The notes beneath the pieces were generated by a model. It saw only the letters and a program-made list of their open reading frames with translations. It was not told the DNA's origin and ran no database searches. Of a stretch of 64,000 nucleotides of DNA, positions 9,360-18,220 are shown piece by piece. Within the stretch, counting starts at the first letter, position 1. Each line of letters starts with the position of its first letter. The translations under genes were made by a program, and so were the position numbers. The DNA is taken from the NCBI GenBank assembly GCA_946498245.1, contig CAMMNN010000013.1:1-64000 (forward strand), written 5' to 3'. The DNA comes from an uncultured Clostridium sp. GTDB lineage: Bacteria; Bacillota; Clostridia; Lachnospirales; Lachnospiraceae.

Positions 9360-10188
9360 CCCTTTCACTCTGAACCGGAAGCTCTTTTAAAAAGCGTTTC
9401 AGGGCTTTGCTGGGATTGCTTTTCCGGTATAGGGCAAAAAGCCGGAAGGAGTCTGAAATATCAGGCAGAGGCAGAAAACGGATGTCTTCCTGGTAAGAAG
9501 TATAATCCGCGATAAAGGATGGAACCACGGCAGTACAGATATTGGCGGCGATTTTTAAAAGGATATTGTCCAAATCAAAGGTTTGCATTTGGCGGTATAG
9601 GGCGTCGTATTCCACATTGCTTTCCGCCAAAAGCATCTGATAGGAGATAGGGCTTTTCTTTGCCAGCGGGTGGCTGCGGCTGACTGCGGCGCAGAAGGTA
9701 TAGCGTGCCAGGGGAAGGGCCTCATAGCCGCCGCCCAAATCCTTATGGAAAGTAAAAATACAGTCTGCTTCATTTTGCTTTAGCAGGTTTTCTACATAGA
9801 GTCTGCTCCCTCTGAGAAAAGAGAGCCGGATACCGGGGTTTTCCTGGTAAAAACGGCCGGCCAGAGGAATGAGCAGGCTCTTTTCGATCCCACGGATATA
9901 GCCGATGCGCAGAGAACCGGCGGAACCGGCGCGAATCTGTTCCGCCAGACTTTCACAGGCCTGAAAAGCCTGGATTGCTTTTTGGGCTTCTTCTAAAAAA
10001 AGAGTTCCCGATTCCGTAAGGGCCACATTTTTCTTATTCCGCTCAAAAAGAGTAAGGCCGGTGGAATCCTCCAGACGCTTAATTTGATTGGTAACGGCTG
10101 TCTGGGAAATGTACAGATTTTTGGCTGCCTGGGTAAAATTCAGAGTATGGGACACTTCTATAAAACATTCCAATTGCCGGAGATTCAT
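9349..10188 (-). CDS. LysR family transcriptional regulator
   Basis: A 279-residue LysR regulator: winged HTH at residues 1-60 ([29 protein letters not shown]) and a periplasmic-binding-like effector domain after about 90. The ATG at 10188 is chosen because AAGGAGG lies 9 nt upstream; the longer in-frame start at 10209 would put the SD inside the gene. It is divergent from the YczE-like membrane protein gene, whose promoter has an AT-rich dyad upstream, so it most likely controls that gene. The effector is unknown. Confidence 0.92.
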   Translation of the reverse strand: MNLRQLECFIEVSHTLNFTQAAKNLYISQTAVTNQIKRLEDSTGLTLFERNKKNVALTESGTLFLEEAQKAIQAFQACESLAEQIRAGSAGSLRIGYIRGIEKSLLIPLAGRFYQENPGIRLSFLRGSRLYVENLLKQNEADCIFTFHKDLGGGYEALPLARYTFCAAVSRSHPLAKKSPISYQMLLAESNVEYDALYRQMQTFDLDNILLKIAANICTAVVPSFIADYTSYQEDIRFLPLPDISDSFRLFALYRKSNPSKALKRFLKELPVQSERVIL

Positions 10189-10207
10189 GGCCGGTGACCT
10201 CCTTATC

Positions 10208-10275
10208 ATTAATAACTTTATATTATTATATAATACTTTATTAATATTGGAAAGTTTTTAAAGGACAGATATAAT
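10208..10275 (+). promoter_or_regulatory. LysR-type dyad and sigma-A promoter for the YczE-like gene
   Basis: ATTAATAA (10208-10215) and TTATTAAT (10238-10245) form an 8-bp inverted repeat directly upstream of TTGGAA (10247-10252), N17, TATAAT (10270-10275). A dyad just 5' of the -35 is where LysR activators normally bind. The -10 and -35 are seen; the LysR link is inferred from the divergent layout. Confidence 0.55.
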
Positions 10276-10349
10276 AAATAAGTGTCAGGCTCAAAATTTT
10301 TTGAACCCAATGCCGGGAATATGAAATGCCAAACAAAAGAGGAGGAATT

Positions 10350-10979
10350 ATGAAACGAATTTTAGTGTACCTTGTGGGACTGAATCTGCAGGCGGCAGGG
10401 ATTGTCCTGAATATTTCAACAGGCTTGGGAGTGGCGGCTTTATCTAGCACAATTTACTCCACTTCCAGAATTTTCGGTTTGAGCCTTGGGACGGCGTCTA
10501 TTATCTGGTATCTGATCTTTGTTGTGCTTCAGTGCATCATGTCGCGCCAGGTCAAGAAGGAATTTCTGCTGGAAATCCCCTTGTCTTTTATTTTTGGCTA
10601 CTTAAACGATTTTTATGATGGGATTATCCATATTGCCCCTACAGAGATCTACCAGTCGGTGCTGCTGTTTGCCGTTGCCGTATCCTGTATTTCCATGGGA
10701 GTTTATCTCACTTCAAAGACAAACCTGGTTTTAAATCCCGGAGACGGAATTGTGAAAACCATCAGTACTGTATGGGGAAAGCCCTTTCACTTTATCAAAA
10801 ACTGCTTTGACATTGCCATGATAAGCGGAGCTGTGCTGCTGGCGCTGGTAACTCGCAGCCCCATTTCGGGGATTGGCGTGGGAACCGTTGCGTCAGCCCT
10901 TCTAATTGGACGATTCATTAAATTGTGGGATTGGAGCCTGGGAAAGCGGCTCAATAAATTTCTGGTGGCCAAAGAGTGA
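10350..10979 (+). CDS. YczE/YitT-like integral membrane protein
   Basis: A 209-residue protein with about five membrane helices and little else. It resembles the YczE/DUF6198 group: 'MKRILVYLVGLNLQAAGIVLNISTGLGVAALSS' at the N-terminus, where a GLGVA-type motif in the first helix pair recurs, and 'TNLVLNPGDGIVKTIS'. The ATG at 10350 follows GAGGAGGAATT and is preferred to the ATG at 10326. The transported compound, if any, is unknown. It is divergent from, and probably regulated by, the LysR gene. Confidence 0.75.
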   Translation: MKRILVYLVGLNLQAAGIVLNISTGLGVAALSSTIYSTSRIFGLSLGTASIIWYLIFVVLQCIMSRQVKKEFLLEIPLSFIFGYLNDFYDGIIHIAPTEIYQSVLLFAVAVSCISMGVYLTSKTNLVLNPGDGIVKTISTVWGKPFHFIKNCFDIAMISGAVLLALVTRSPISGIGVGTVASALLIGRFIKLWDWSLGKRLNKFLVAKE

Positions 10980-11012
10980 AGGACAGTGGTATAATATCCG
11001 CGAGAGCAATGA

Positions 11013-11130
11013 GCAGTGCGCGTACAAAAAAACGGCAAATGGGCTGCTTGCAGACCGATTGGCCGTTTATTGTACGTATAGGGCGAAAGCCCGTGAACGA
11101 GGAAAACGAAGTTTTCCGAGTGGGCACTGC
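11013..11130 (+). ncRNA. candidate multibranched structured RNA or DNA element
   Basis: Nested perfect stems are visible: closing GCAGTGC (11013-11019) with GCACTGC (11124-11130); CGTACAA (11021-11027) with TTGTACG (11070-11076); AAACGGC (11030-11036) with GCCGTTT (11062-11068); a GGGC-GAAA-GCCC hairpin with GNRA-type loop (11081-11092); and GGAAAA-CGAA-GTTTTCC (11101-11117). Together they make a three-way junction. I do not recognise an RNA family; it may be a dispersed repeat instead of a functional RNA. Confidence 0.45.
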
Positions 11131-11137
11131 GGACATG

Positions 11138-11166
11138 GTATAATAACCGCAAAGCGGTTATTATAC
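11138..11166. repeat. perfect 13-bp palindrome
   Basis: GTATAATAACCGC (11138-11150), AAA, GCGGTTATTATAC (11154-11166). It sits between two other structured modules and contains a TATAAT on one strand and an overlapping ATTATA on the other. Confidence 0.75.
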
Positions 11167-11171
11167 TGCAC

Positions 11172-11257
11172 ATACCGGTTTCTGCGTTTACCGCAGAAAT
11201 CCGGGTGCCAGATTCCGCCGGAGGCAGCCATGGCCGCGCAGCGGACATGGTATCATA
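11172..11257 (+). repeat. dispersed hairpin repeat, copy 1
   Basis: About 86 bp, starting ATACCGGTTTCTGCG and ending GGACATGGTATCATA. CCGG-TTTCTGCG (11175-11186) pairs with CGCAGAAA-T-CCGG (11192-11204), a 12-bp stem with one bulged T. Copy 2 is at 32911-32995. Both copies are next to a GCACTTAGTG motif, here at 11261, there at 32884. Confidence 0.75.
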
Positions 11258-11304
11258 CAAGCACTTAGTGAGGTAGTTTCGAATTTGGTGAGGAGGGCAA
11301 TGTT

Positions 11305-12441
11305 ATGATTTACAAAGATTTTCAGGATTTGAAGCTGTCGGCTCTGGGTATGGGAGCCATGCGTCTGCCGGTTATTGACGGCGACGACTCTAAAATTGAT
11401 GTGCAGGCGGCAGAAGAGATGGTAGCCTGGGCCATGGAACACGGAGTCAATTATTACGATACTGCCTGGGGTTACCACGATGGGAAATCGGAGCTTGTTA
11501 TGGGAAAATTGCTGGGCCGTTATCCCAGAGATTCCTATTATCTGGCTACAAAATTTCCGGGATATGACCTTTCCAACATGGACAAGGTGGAGGAGATTTT
11601 TGAGGAGCAGTTAAAAAAATGCGGGACAGAGTATTTTGACTTCTATCTGTTCCATAATGTCTGCGAAATGAATATTGACTCTTACCTGGATCCCTCCTAC
11701 GGGATTTTTGAGTACTTAATGAAGCAAAAGGCAGCGGGAAGGATTCGCCATCTGGGATTTTCCGCCCATGGAAGCTGCGCTGTTATGGAGCGTTTTCTGG
11801 ACGCTTACGGAAAAGACATGGAGTTTTGCCAGATCCAGCTAAATTATCTGGACTGGACATTTCAGGGAGCTAAGGAGAAGACAGAGCTGTTGACCCACTA
11901 TGGGATTCCTGTTTGGGTAATGGAACCGCTGAGAGGCGGACGGCTGGCCTCTTTAACGAAAGAGAGCGAAGGAATATTAAAAGGGCTGCGTCCGGAAGAA
12001 TTGGTTCCGGCCTGGGCTTTCCGCTTCCTTCAGACGATTCCGGAAGTTACCATGGTTCTTTCCGGAATGTCGGATTTAAAGCAGTTAAAGGAGAATATCG
12101 CCACCTTTGGAGAAGAAAAGCCGTTAAATGCCAGGGAGATGGAGGCTCTGTTAACCATTGCCGACGGAATGATAAAGAAAAAATCACTTCCCTGTACAGC
12201 CTGCCATTACTGTGTCAGCCACTGTCCTCAGGAATTGGACATTCCGGCTCTTATAGAACTGTACAACGAGCATTGCTTTACAGAGGGAGGATTCATTGCT
12301 CCCATGGCATTGTCTGCTTATCCGAAGGAAAAGCTTCCCAGTGCCTGCATTGGCTGCCGCAGTTGCGAAGCTGTCTGTCCGCAGCAGATTAAGATTTCAG
12401 AGGCAATGGCGGATTTTACGGCCAAGCTGAATTTGGATTAG
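11305..12441 (+). CDS. aldo/keto reductase with C-terminal 4Fe-4S ferredoxin domain
   Basis: The 378-residue product has an NADPH-dependent aldo/keto reductase TIM barrel with the catalytic tetrad visible: D52, Y57 (YDTAWGYHDGKSE), K83 (YLATKFPGY) and His in 'FDFYLFHNV'. A C-terminal extension adds two cysteine clusters, CTACHYCVSHCP (about 297-308) and CIGCRSCEAVCP (about 348-359), each fitting a 4Fe-4S cluster. This architecture is common in anaerobic Clostridia; the substrate is unknown. A GNAT gene follows after 12 bp, probably in the same operon. Confidence 0.92.
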   Translation: MIYKDFQDLKLSALGMGAMRLPVIDGDDSKIDVQAAEEMVAWAMEHGVNYYDTAWGYHDGKSELVMGKLLGRYPRDSYYLATKFPGYDLSNMDKVEEIFEEQLKKCGTEYFDFYLFHNVCEMNIDSYLDPSYGIFEYLMKQKAAGRIRHLGFSAHGSCAVMERFLDAYGKDMEFCQIQLNYLDWTFQGAKEKTELLTHYGIPVWVMEPLRGGRLASLTKESEGILKGLRPEELVPAWAFRFLQTIPEVTMVLSGMSDLKQLKENIATFGEEKPLNAREMEALLTIADGMIKKKSLPCTACHYCVSHCPQELDIPALIELYNEHCFTEGGFIAPMALSAYPKEKLPSACIGCRSCEAVCPQQIKISEAMADFTAKLNLD

Positions 12442-12453
12442 AAAGGACGAGAA

Positions 12454-13266
12454 ATGGAAACTCTGACGGATACGATTTACCAGGTGCCAAAAGGAGAGAT
12501 GAACCGTATTGCCGGATTGTTTGACGGGTGGCAGGAAACTATGATTTGGTCCTGCCTGCAGGGACACATGGGAAAGGCATATGCTGCAGGTTTTCAGGAG
12601 GCCGGCGAAAGCCGGCCTTTATCTGCGGCTATTTTGACAGCGGATTTCTGCTTTTTTGCGGGAGTTCCCCATAGAGAACTGATACAGAAAGTGCCTGAGG
12701 CCCATAAAGAAGGCATTGTGATTCTGACTGCCAGAGAACCGGAATGGCTGCAGACGATTGAAGAGGTATGGGGAAAGGAAGCTAAGAAGATTACCCGCTA
12801 TGGGATAAAAAAGGATCCGGGCGCTTTTCATCCTGAGAAGCTGAAAGCTTATGTAAATGAAATTCCCCGGGGCTATTCCCTGCATTCTATTGACGCAAAT
12901 CTGTATGAGAAGGCAATGGCACAGAAGTGGTCCAGAGATTTTTGCTCTTCCTTTGAAAGCGCAGAGGATTTTTGCCGCCGGGGTTTAGGCGTTGCGGCGC
13001 TCTATAAAGGAAAGCTTGTGGCCGGGGCCTCTTCTTATACAATTTATGACGGTGGAATTGAGATTGAAATTGATACGGAAGAGAATCACCGGAGAAAAGG
13101 GCTGGCTTTGGCCTGCGGCGCCAGCCTGATTCTAAAGTGTTTGGAACGGGGACTGTATCCCAGTTGGGACGCCCATGATCTGCGTTCCGTAAGTTTGGCG
13201 CAAAAACTGGGCTATGAAGCGGAGGGGCCTTATACTGCGTATGTCATTGCATTCTCAAAAAATTAA
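12454..13266 (+). CDS. GNAT family N-acetyltransferase (ZmaR-like, PF12746 type)
   Basis: A 270-residue two-part acetyltransferase. The N-terminal half ('IAGLFDGWQETMIWSCLQGHMGKAYA', 'FFAGVP') resembles the PF12746 group that includes zwittermicin A N-acetyltransferase. The C-terminal half is a GNAT fold with the acetyl-CoA loop 'TEENHRRKGLALACGASLI' (about 209-226). Many members are uncharacterised and the substrate here cannot be told. It is likely co-transcribed with the aldo/keto reductase. Confidence 0.8.
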   Translation: METLTDTIYQVPKGEMNRIAGLFDGWQETMIWSCLQGHMGKAYAAGFQEAGESRPLSAAILTADFCFFAGVPHRELIQKVPEAHKEGIVILTAREPEWLQTIEEVWGKEAKKITRYGIKKDPGAFHPEKLKAYVNEIPRGYSLHSIDANLYEKAMAQKWSRDFCSSFESAEDFCRRGLGVAALYKGKLVAGASSYTIYDGGIEIEIDTEENHRRKGLALACGASLILKCLERGLYPSWDAHDLRSVSLAQKLGYEAEGPYTAYVIAFSKN

Positions 13267-13390
13267 GACGCAGAGGTAGAAAAAAACAGAGAAAACCGTT
13301 ATAATAGCCATACCTCCCTTTGCAAAGCCATGCCGCCCTGTTAGGCGGAGGGAAAAGGGAAAAATGCATGAGGAGATTAAGGAGAATAAA

Positions 13391-14161
13391 ATGAGTGGAG
13401 AGCAAAACAGAAAAACCCAGCCGGCCAGCCAGGAGCTTCTGAAGGAGCTGCGGGATGCATCGGAAATTTTTGTGCTGATGTCCGTGTGTACAAAAGCGCC
13501 TTATGTGGTATGCGATCCGGAAACTTATGATGACGAAGTATTTCTTTTCTTCCAGGCTGAGGAAGCAAAAGAAGAGGCAAAGAAGCTGGCAGCGCAGAAA
13601 GTGCCGGTGGGGGCTGCCAAAATCGAAAAGAATCAGATGCTGCTTTTTTATACCAGCTTATATACTATGGGAATCAATGCCCTTCATATCTTCCGCAGCG
13701 GCGCGGAATATGGGGTGCAGTTGGAAAATTTTGTAAAACGTTCCGATCCCCAGAATCAGCCGGAAGGGAAAACGTGGATAGAAAATCCCTCTCTGCATCT
13801 GACGATGCTGTATTATATGCAGGAATTAAGACGGCAGCCGGGACAGGAAAACAACCCGGAGCTGCGGGAGATGCAGGAGGAAATTGCTGTAAATTTCGGA
13901 AAAGGGAGATATATTGCAGCCGTTCAGAAAGAGGGAAACGGGGTTCCTGTGGTGAAACTGAAAAATGGAGATCAGTATCAGCCAATATTTACGGATATTT
14001 TGGAATACCAGAGATTTAACCGGGAGAATAAGCTGCGTCCGGTGGTAGTAGAGGCGAAAAATCTTGTTAAAATCCTTCCGCCGGAGATAAAAGGCGTCCT
14101 TTTAAATCCAATGGGAGTCAATATGCCTATGCTGCTGCGCCGTGAAAACCAAGAAAAATAA
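13391..14161 (+). CDS. SseB-like N-terminal domain protein
   Basis: A 256-residue soluble protein resembling SseB-domain proteins: an N-terminal part with 'VLMSVCTKAPYVVCDPETYDDEVFLFF' and 'EEAKEEAKKLA...VPVGAAKI', then a C-terminal region ending 'FTDILEYQRFNRENKLRPVVVEAKNL', a segment typical of SseB C-terminal parts. The start at 13391 follows AAGGAGAATAAA; an alternative in-frame ATG lies at 13364 behind GGAGGGAAAAGGG. The function is unclear. A terminator follows. Confidence 0.7.
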   Translation: MSGEQNRKTQPASQELLKELRDASEIFVLMSVCTKAPYVVCDPETYDDEVFLFFQAEEAKEEAKKLAAQKVPVGAAKIEKNQMLLFYTSLYTMGINALHIFRSGAEYGVQLENFVKRSDPQNQPEGKTWIENPSLHLTMLYYMQELRRQPGQENNPELREMQEEIAVNFGKGRYIAAVQKEGNGVPVVKLKNGDQYQPIFTDILEYQRFNRENKLRPVVVEAKNLVKILPPEIKGVLLNPMGVNMPMLLRRENQEK

Positions 14162-14172
14162 AGAAATGGTCA

Positions 14173-14207
14173 CAAGGGCTGTTTTTTAAACTGCCCTTGC
14201 TTTTTTT
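14173..14207 (+). terminator. intrinsic terminator after the SseB-like gene
   Basis: CAAGGGC (14173-14179) pairs with GCCCTTG (14193-14199), followed by CTTTTTTT. Confidence 0.9.
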
Positions 14208-14250
14208 GAAAAAAGCTGGTATGATACATATAGTTAGTTAAAACTAACTA
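14197..14250 (+). promoter_or_regulatory. enolase promoter with a start-site inverted repeat
   Basis: TTGCTT (14197-14202), N17, TATGAT (14220-14225). Immediately downstream TAGTTAGTT-AA-AACTAACTA (14231-14250) is a perfect 9-bp dyad that would straddle the transcription start. It looks like an operator for a dimeric repressor or the first hairpin of the transcript. The regulator is not identified. A second GC hairpin, CCTGCC/GGCAGG, lies at 14279-14295. Confidence 0.55.
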
Positions 14251-14309
14251 AAAAATCAATCATGAAACCATCTTTTGTCCTGCCTCCCCGGCAGGGTGGA
14301 AGGTTATGA

Positions 14310-15626
<1,317 letters not shown>

Positions 15627-15654
15627 ACGATTTTCTGAAGAAAATAAAATTCAT

Positions 15655-15697
15655 AAAAATAAATGCTGTCTCTTTTTGAGAGCGGCATTTATTTTTG
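15655..15697 (+). terminator. enolase terminator
   Basis: AAATAAATGC-TGTCTC pairs with GAGAG-CGGCATTTATTTTT across a short T-rich loop, a long stem followed by a T run. The AT outer part is symmetric, so it may work on both strands. Confidence 0.85.
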
Positions 15698-15828
15698 TTT
15701 ACTCTGAAAGTCTGCCGCCGAATAGACGGTATGTTCCGCAATGCATTTAGGATTTCATTTAACCTCTGAGGAAAAGGCAATGGCTTTGTTATGCAGGTCA
15801 GGCATAATGGTATATTGAACACAAGTAT

Positions 15829-15856
15829 TTGCTTTTTTTCCAGTTGTGACTATAAT
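15829..15856 (+). promoter_or_regulatory. promoter of the amino acid ABC operon
   Basis: TTGCTT (15829-15834), N16, TATAAT (15851-15856), about 40 bp before the first gene. Confidence 0.55.
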
Positions 15857-15891
15857 AAATGTATTGAGAAAAGGAAGGAGAGCCGTATTTT

Positions 15892-16557
15892 ATGATAGAT
15901 CAGCGGTTAATTGAAATTTTGACGGATTCTTTCTGGAAGATTCTGGTACCGGGTCTTACTATGACCATTCCTTTGACGGTTATATCCTTTTCCATCGCCA
16001 TGGTAATTGCCGTGGTGACGGCCATGGTACAGTTTGCAGGAGTGAAAGGCTTCCGTCAATTGGCCCGGTTTTATATATGGGTGATACGGGGGACGCCGCT
16101 GCTGGTGCAGCTTTTTGTGGTTTTTTATGGCCTTCCCAACGTAGGGATTGTCATTGATCCCTTTCCGGCGGCGGTTTTGGTGTTCTCCATTAATGAAGGA
16201 GCCTACTGCGCGGAAACCATACGGGCGGCCCTGGAATCTGTGCCGGCGGGACAGATGGAAGCCGGCCAGTGCGTAGGGATGTCTTACCTTCAGGTAATGC
16301 GCCGGATTGTACTGCCTCAAGCCCTCCGCACTGCATTTCCGCCCTTGTCCAATTCCTTAATCGCCATGGTAAAAGACACTTCTCTGGCAGCCAATATAAC
16401 GGTGGTAGAGATGTTTATGACGACGCAGCGGATTGTGGCGCGGACCTATGAGCCTTTGGCTCTTTATATTGAGGTAGGGCTTATTTATCTTCTGTTCTGC
16501 ACGATTTTGACGAAAATCCAGAGAATAGGGGAAAAACGTCTCAACAGCTATGGATAA
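15892..16557 (+). CDS. polar amino acid ABC transporter permease
   Basis: A 221-residue inner-membrane permease of the His/Glu/Gln/Arg/Lys (HEQRo/3-TM) type. It has several hydrophobic helices and the cytoplasmic EAA loop that contacts the ATPase: 'VPAGQMEAGQCVGMSYLQVMRRIVLPQALRTAFP' (only partly quoted motifs: GQxEAGQCVGM and RIVLPQA). It is first in a permease, ATPase, binding-protein operon. Confidence 0.94.
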   Translation: MIDQRLIEILTDSFWKILVPGLTMTIPLTVISFSIAMVIAVVTAMVQFAGVKGFRQLARFYIWVIRGTPLLVQLFVVFYGLPNVGIVIDPFPAAVLVFSINEGAYCAETIRAALESVPAGQMEAGQCVGMSYLQVMRRIVLPQALRTAFPPLSNSLIAMVKDTSLAANITVVEMFMTTQRIVARTYEPLALYIEVGLIYLLFCTILTKIQRIGEKRLNSYG

Positions 16558-16573
16558 GGCAGGAGGTTGACTG

Positions 16574-17311
16574 ATGCTGGAAATCAGAGATATTCATAAA
16601 GCATTCGGAGAGCTGGAAGTGTTAAAAGGCGTTACTATCCGAGTAAACAAAGGCGACGTTACGGCAGTTTTGGGGCCCAGCGGTTCCGGAAAGACAACGC
16701 TGCTGCGATGCGCCAACTTTTTGGAGAGGGCAGACGCGGGGATGATGGCATTTGACGGAGAGGAAGTGGATTTGGCTCATGCCACCAAAAAAGACGCTGC
16801 CCGTATACGAAGGAAAACGGGATTCGTTTTTCAAAATTACAATCTTTTCCGGAATAAAACGGCCCTGCAGAATGTGACGGAGGGGCTTATTGTAGGCCGC
16901 AAAATGCCGAAAGGTCAGGCTGATGAGATAGGGCGGCAGGCATTGGAAAAAGTAGGCCTGTCGGATCGGTGGAATTACTATCCCAGCCAACTGTCCGGAG
17001 GACAGCAGCAGAGAGTGGCCATTGCCCGGGCGCTGGCGGCGGAGCCGGAGATCATTTACTTTGACGAACCAACGTCGGCCCTGGATCCGGAGCTGACAGG
17101 AGAAGTCCTGACGGTTATGCGCCAACTGGCGGAAGAGGGAATGACTATGCTGGTGGTGACCCACGAAATGGGCTTTGCTAAAAATGTTTCCAACAGAGTG
17201 GTATTTATGGAACATGGAGTAGTGGTGGAAGAGGGGCCTTCACGGGAGTTCTTCAGCCATCCTGAGAAAGAGAGGACGCGGGAGTTTTTACAGACTATCG
17301 GCAGCCGGTAA
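16574..17311 (+). CDS. polar amino acid ABC transporter ATP-binding protein
   Basis: A 245-residue ABC ATPase of the GlnQ/HisP class. Walker [12 protein letters not shown] is near residues 34-44, the signature [15 protein letters not shown] near 138-152, Walker [13 protein letters not shown] near 158-169, and the switch His in VVTHEMGFA near 195. It powers the neighbouring permease and starts 16 bp after it. Confidence 0.96.
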   Translation: MLEIRDIHKAFGELEVLKGVTIRVNKGDVTAVLGPSGSGKTTLLRCANFLERADAGMMAFDGEEVDLAHATKKDAARIRRKTGFVFQNYNLFRNKTALQNVTEGLIVGRKMPKGQADEIGRQALEKVGLSDRWNYYPSQLSGGQQQRVAIARALAAEPEIIYFDEPTSALDPELTGEVLTVMRQLAEEGMTMLVVTHEMGFAKNVSNRVVFMEHGVVVEEGPSREFFSHPEKERTREFLQTIGSR

Positions 17312-17350
17312 AATATAGAAACAGTGAATCAAGAAAGGAAGACTAAGAAG

Positions 17351-18172
17351 ATGAAAAATAAAAAAGGTTTTTTATTATTGGCAGCGGGAATTATGGCGGC
17401 AGCATTCCTGACGGGCTGCTCTGGCCAGACCGGGAATGAGAACAGCGGCGGCAGCGGGGATTTGCTTGCGCAGATCCAGGAAAAAGGGGAGATTACTATT
17501 GCCACGGAAGGAACCTGGGCCCCTTGGACCTACCATGATGAAAATGGAAATCTGGTGGGCTATGATGTAGAGGTTATGGAAAAAGTTGCGGAAAAGATGG
17601 GAATCAAGGCGACCTTTGTAGAAGGCGAATTTGACGGGCTTCTGGCAGGCCTGGATTCCAAACGCTATGACATAATCGCAAATGGCGTGAACATTACAGA
17701 GGAGCGGGCGGAAAAGTACGATTTTTCAGTTCCTTACGCCTATAACCGGACGGCGGTAATTGTCAGAGAAGACAATGAAGAGATCCAGTCGTTTGAAGAT
17801 CTGGAGGGAAAGGAGACGGCCAATACCATTACCAGCGTTTACGCTTCCCTGGCGGAAAGTTATGGCGCTAATGTAACGGGAGTGGACGATTTAAACCAGA
17901 CTTTTGAGCTGCTCCGCAGCGGCCGGATTGACGCTACTCTGAATGAAGAAGTGACCTATTACGATTATCTGAAAGAGCATCCCGATGCCGGCATAAAGAT
18001 TGCGGCTCTCAGCGAAGAGGCTATGGAGGTGGTGCTTCCGGTCCGCAAAGGAGAAGAATCCGCCAGCCTGTTGGCTGCTATTAACGGGGCTCTGGAAGAA
18101 CTGAAGGAGTCCGGGGAACTCTCACAACTGTCAGAAAAGTATTTTGGAACCGATATTTCTCAAAATGAATAA
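17351..18172 (+). CDS. amino acid ABC transporter substrate-binding lipoprotein
   Basis: A 273-residue family 3 solute-binding protein. The lipobox FLTGC places the lipidated cysteine at residue 23. The mature part has the two-lobe pattern: 'ITIATEGTWAPWTYHDENGNLVGYDVEVMEKVA' in lobe one and 'YDFSVPYAYNRTAVIV' at the hinge. The TEGTWAPWTY segment is typical of cystine- or polar-amino-acid-binding members, but the ligand cannot be fixed. The ATG at 17351 after GAAAGGAAG is preferred to a GTG at 17324. Confidence 0.93.
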   Translation: MKNKKGFLLLAAGIMAAAFLTGCSGQTGNENSGGSGDLLAQIQEKGEITIATEGTWAPWTYHDENGNLVGYDVEVMEKVAEKMGIKATFVEGEFDGLLAGLDSKRYDIIANGVNITEERAEKYDFSVPYAYNRTAVIVREDNEEIQSFEDLEGKETANTITSVYASLAESYGANVTGVDDLNQTFELLRSGRIDATLNEEVTYYDYLKEHPDAGIKIAALSEEAMEVVLPVRKGEESASLLAAINGALEELKESGELSQLSEKYFGTDISQNE

Positions 18173-18178
18173 ATGCAC

Positions 18179-18216
18179 TGGGGGCTGCGTACCAAGACGG
18201 TATGCAGCCCCTCTTA
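18179..18216 (+). terminator. terminator of the amino acid ABC operon
   Basis: GGGGCTGCGTACC (18181-18193) pairs with GGTATGCAGCCCC (18199-18211), then TCTTATG. The T run is weak, but the stem is very strong and lies between convergent genes. Confidence 0.75.
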
Positions 18217-18220
18217 TGTA

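Larger units (their letters stand above)
10980..11304. other. 325-bp gap filled with structured intergenic repeat modules
   Basis: No coding region is convincing here. Three structured modules follow one another: a multibranched element at 11013-11130, a 13-bp perfect palindrome at 11138-11166, and a hairpin repeat at 11172-11257 that has a second copy at 32911-32995. Each module is preceded or followed by GGTATAAT or GGTATCAT (10988, 11138, 11249), and GCGGACATGGTAT occurs twice (11129 and 11241). Confidence 0.75.

Noticed and set aside
15720..15830. Short gene between enolase and the amino acid ABC operon
   Set aside because: No frame with a ribosome binding site; only promoter-like elements are seen.
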